64,000 nt of DNA, from positions 1,674,001-1,738,000 of the forward strand of contig NW_026912178.1 in NCBI RefSeq assembly GCF_963662255.1, read 5' to 3'. Within the stretch, counting starts at the first letter, position 1. Every line of letters begins with the position of its first letter. The notes under the pieces were generated by a model. The model made no database searches. It saw only the letters and a list, made by a program, of their open reading frames with translations, and was not told the DNA's origin. Shown piece after piece: positions 63,309 through 64,000 of this stretch. The translations under genes and the position numbers were made by a program. The stretch is from Cinclus cinclus. Taxonomy: Eukaryota > Chordata > Aves > Passeriformes > Cinclidae.

Positions 63309-64000
63309 GTTAAGAGAAGCAGGGAACCATTGTGACCCAAGGGAGGCTAACAATCTAATGATCCCCTGTGACACCAGGGGTTGTTATAGGGCCAGGGATG
63401 AATTGTGAAAGCATGGGGCACAATAAATCATGGAAATATTATGACACCATAGAGGCCAAAAATCAAATGATTCATTGTAACACCAAGTGGCCTAAAAGGG
63501 CATGGGATGCATTGTGACACCACAGAGGTTAAGAGAAGCAGGGAACCATTGTGACCCAATGCAGGCTAACAATCTAAGAATCCGTTTTGACACCAGGGGG
63601 CGCAAAAGGACCACGGATGAACTGTGACAGCATGGGGACCTATAGAAGCAAGGATTTATTATGACACCATGAAGGCCAAGAATCAAATGATTCATTGTGA
63701 CATCAAGTGGCCTAAAAGGGCTTGGAATGCATTGTGACACCACAGAGGTTAAGAGAAGCAAGCAACCATTGTGACCCAAGGGAGGCTAACAATCTAATGA
63801 TCCATTGTGACACCAGGGGTTGTAATAGGGCCAGGGATGAATTGTGAAAGCATGGAGCCCAAGAAAAACATGGAAACATTATGACACCATAGAGGCCAAG
63901 ACTCAAATGATTCATTGTAACACCAAGTGGCCTAAAAGGGCATGGGACGCATTGTGACACCACAGGGGTTAAGAGAAGCAAGGAACCATTGTGACCCAAT

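Larger units (their letters stand above)
1..64000 (+). repeat. Satellite DNA array, about 220 bp monomer and 440 bp A/B dimer
   Basis: The window is made entirely of head-to-tail monomers of 219 or 220 bp. I set the monomer start at GTTAAGAGAAGC, which falls at 1, 220 and 440 and recurs, with occasional single-base changes, to the right edge. About 291 monomers fit. Two classes, A and B, normally alternate. No inverted copy, interspersed element, gene or non-satellite segment was seen, and neither array edge is present. Arrays of this kind are typical of eukaryotic centromeric or pericentromeric heterochromatin; that role is inferred. No CENP-B box (TTCG-N4-A-N2-CGGG) was noticed. I do not recognise the family, so it may be a known satellite of an unnamed species. 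Confidence 0.98.
58693..64000 (+). repeat. Mixed A/B dimers at the right end
   Basis: About 24 monomers of mostly alternating A and B. Local 440 bp similarity is strong, for example 61,769-62,208 and 62,209-62,648, both A2-like followed by B3-like. The segment holds recombinant monomers and a B-B pair. I found no longer block that repeats within it. The array runs off the right edge. Confidence 0.8.

Noticed and set aside
39..63999. Hundreds of minus-strand open frames of 67-168 codons encoding near-identical cysteine- and leucine-rich peptides (MGHNGSLLLL...)
   Set aside because: They follow the monomer exactly and exist because the complement of the TGTGAC core has no stop codon. The 220 bp period is not a multiple of three, so the frame rotates with each monomer and the frames overlap one another. 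No start context, codon bias or family match supports coding.
1..64000. CRISPR array, because similar short repeats of 36-37 bp recur regularly
   Set aside because: There are no unique spacers: the sequence between cores is itself repeated in every monomer. No cas genes or leader are present.
1..64000. CENP-B box in the monomers
   Set aside because: The motif needs TTCG and CGGG at fixed spacing. I noticed no TTCG, and CGG occurs only in CCACGGATG without the rest of the motif.
1..64000. Known satellite assignment, for example a mammalian centromeric satellite of about 221 bp
   Set aside because: Monomer length alone is not evidence, and I cannot recall a reference sequence to compare. A database search is needed before naming a family or species.
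1..64000. Telomeric repeats, rDNA, tRNA genes or transposon insertions
   Set aside because: Reading the full window showed only satellite monomers. No segment departs from the 219/220 bp pattern by more than a base or two in length.

Overview
The whole 64 kb window is one uninterrupted tandem satellite array. I see no gene, RNA gene, transposon, or unique sequence at either end. The array must therefore continue past both window edges. Every copy I read lies in the same orientation. Long satellite arrays of this kind are known from eukaryotic centromeric, pericentromeric or other heterochromatin. The species cannot be named from the sequence. CpG is scarce, and several copy-to-copy differences are CG/TG or CG/CA switches, which would suit a genome with methylated CpG (vertebrate-like). 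That is an inference.

The array is built in tiers. (1) A degenerate 36-37 bp unit with core CATTGTGACACCA occurs six times per monomer. (2) The monomer is 219 or 220 bp, so the window holds about 291 of them. (3) There are two monomer classes, A and B, which normally alternate to give a 439-440 bp dimer. Each class has subfamilies, called here A1, A2, A3 and B1-B4. (4) Dimers carrying private variants are organised into larger duplicated blocks of 4, 16, 17 and 26 monomers (about 879, 3,517, 3,738 and 5,716 bp), which are higher-order repeats.

Layout: 1-7,033 is a heterogeneous dimer array with chimeric monomers and a local four-monomer duplication. 7,034-10,550 is a 16-monomer segment that recurs at 20,003-23,519. 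11,211-18,243 is a clean tandem duplication of a 16-monomer block. 21,761 to about 28,800 is a tandem duplication of a 17-monomer block. 29,676-52,317 is a nested region with three copies of a 26-monomer block and two full copies of a 12-monomer module. 52,099-58,692 is a third 16-monomer duplication, beginning with a 10-monomer copy of that module. 58,693-64,000 returns to mixed dimers.

Many open frames of 67-168 codons exist, nearly all on the minus strand. They are by-products of the repeat: the plus-strand TGTGAC core places TGA stops in plus frames, while its complement has none. I call no protein-coding gene. The interest lies in the multi-scale repeat history, a hairpin-bearing subfamily, conserved short dyads, and the uneven conservation between A and B.
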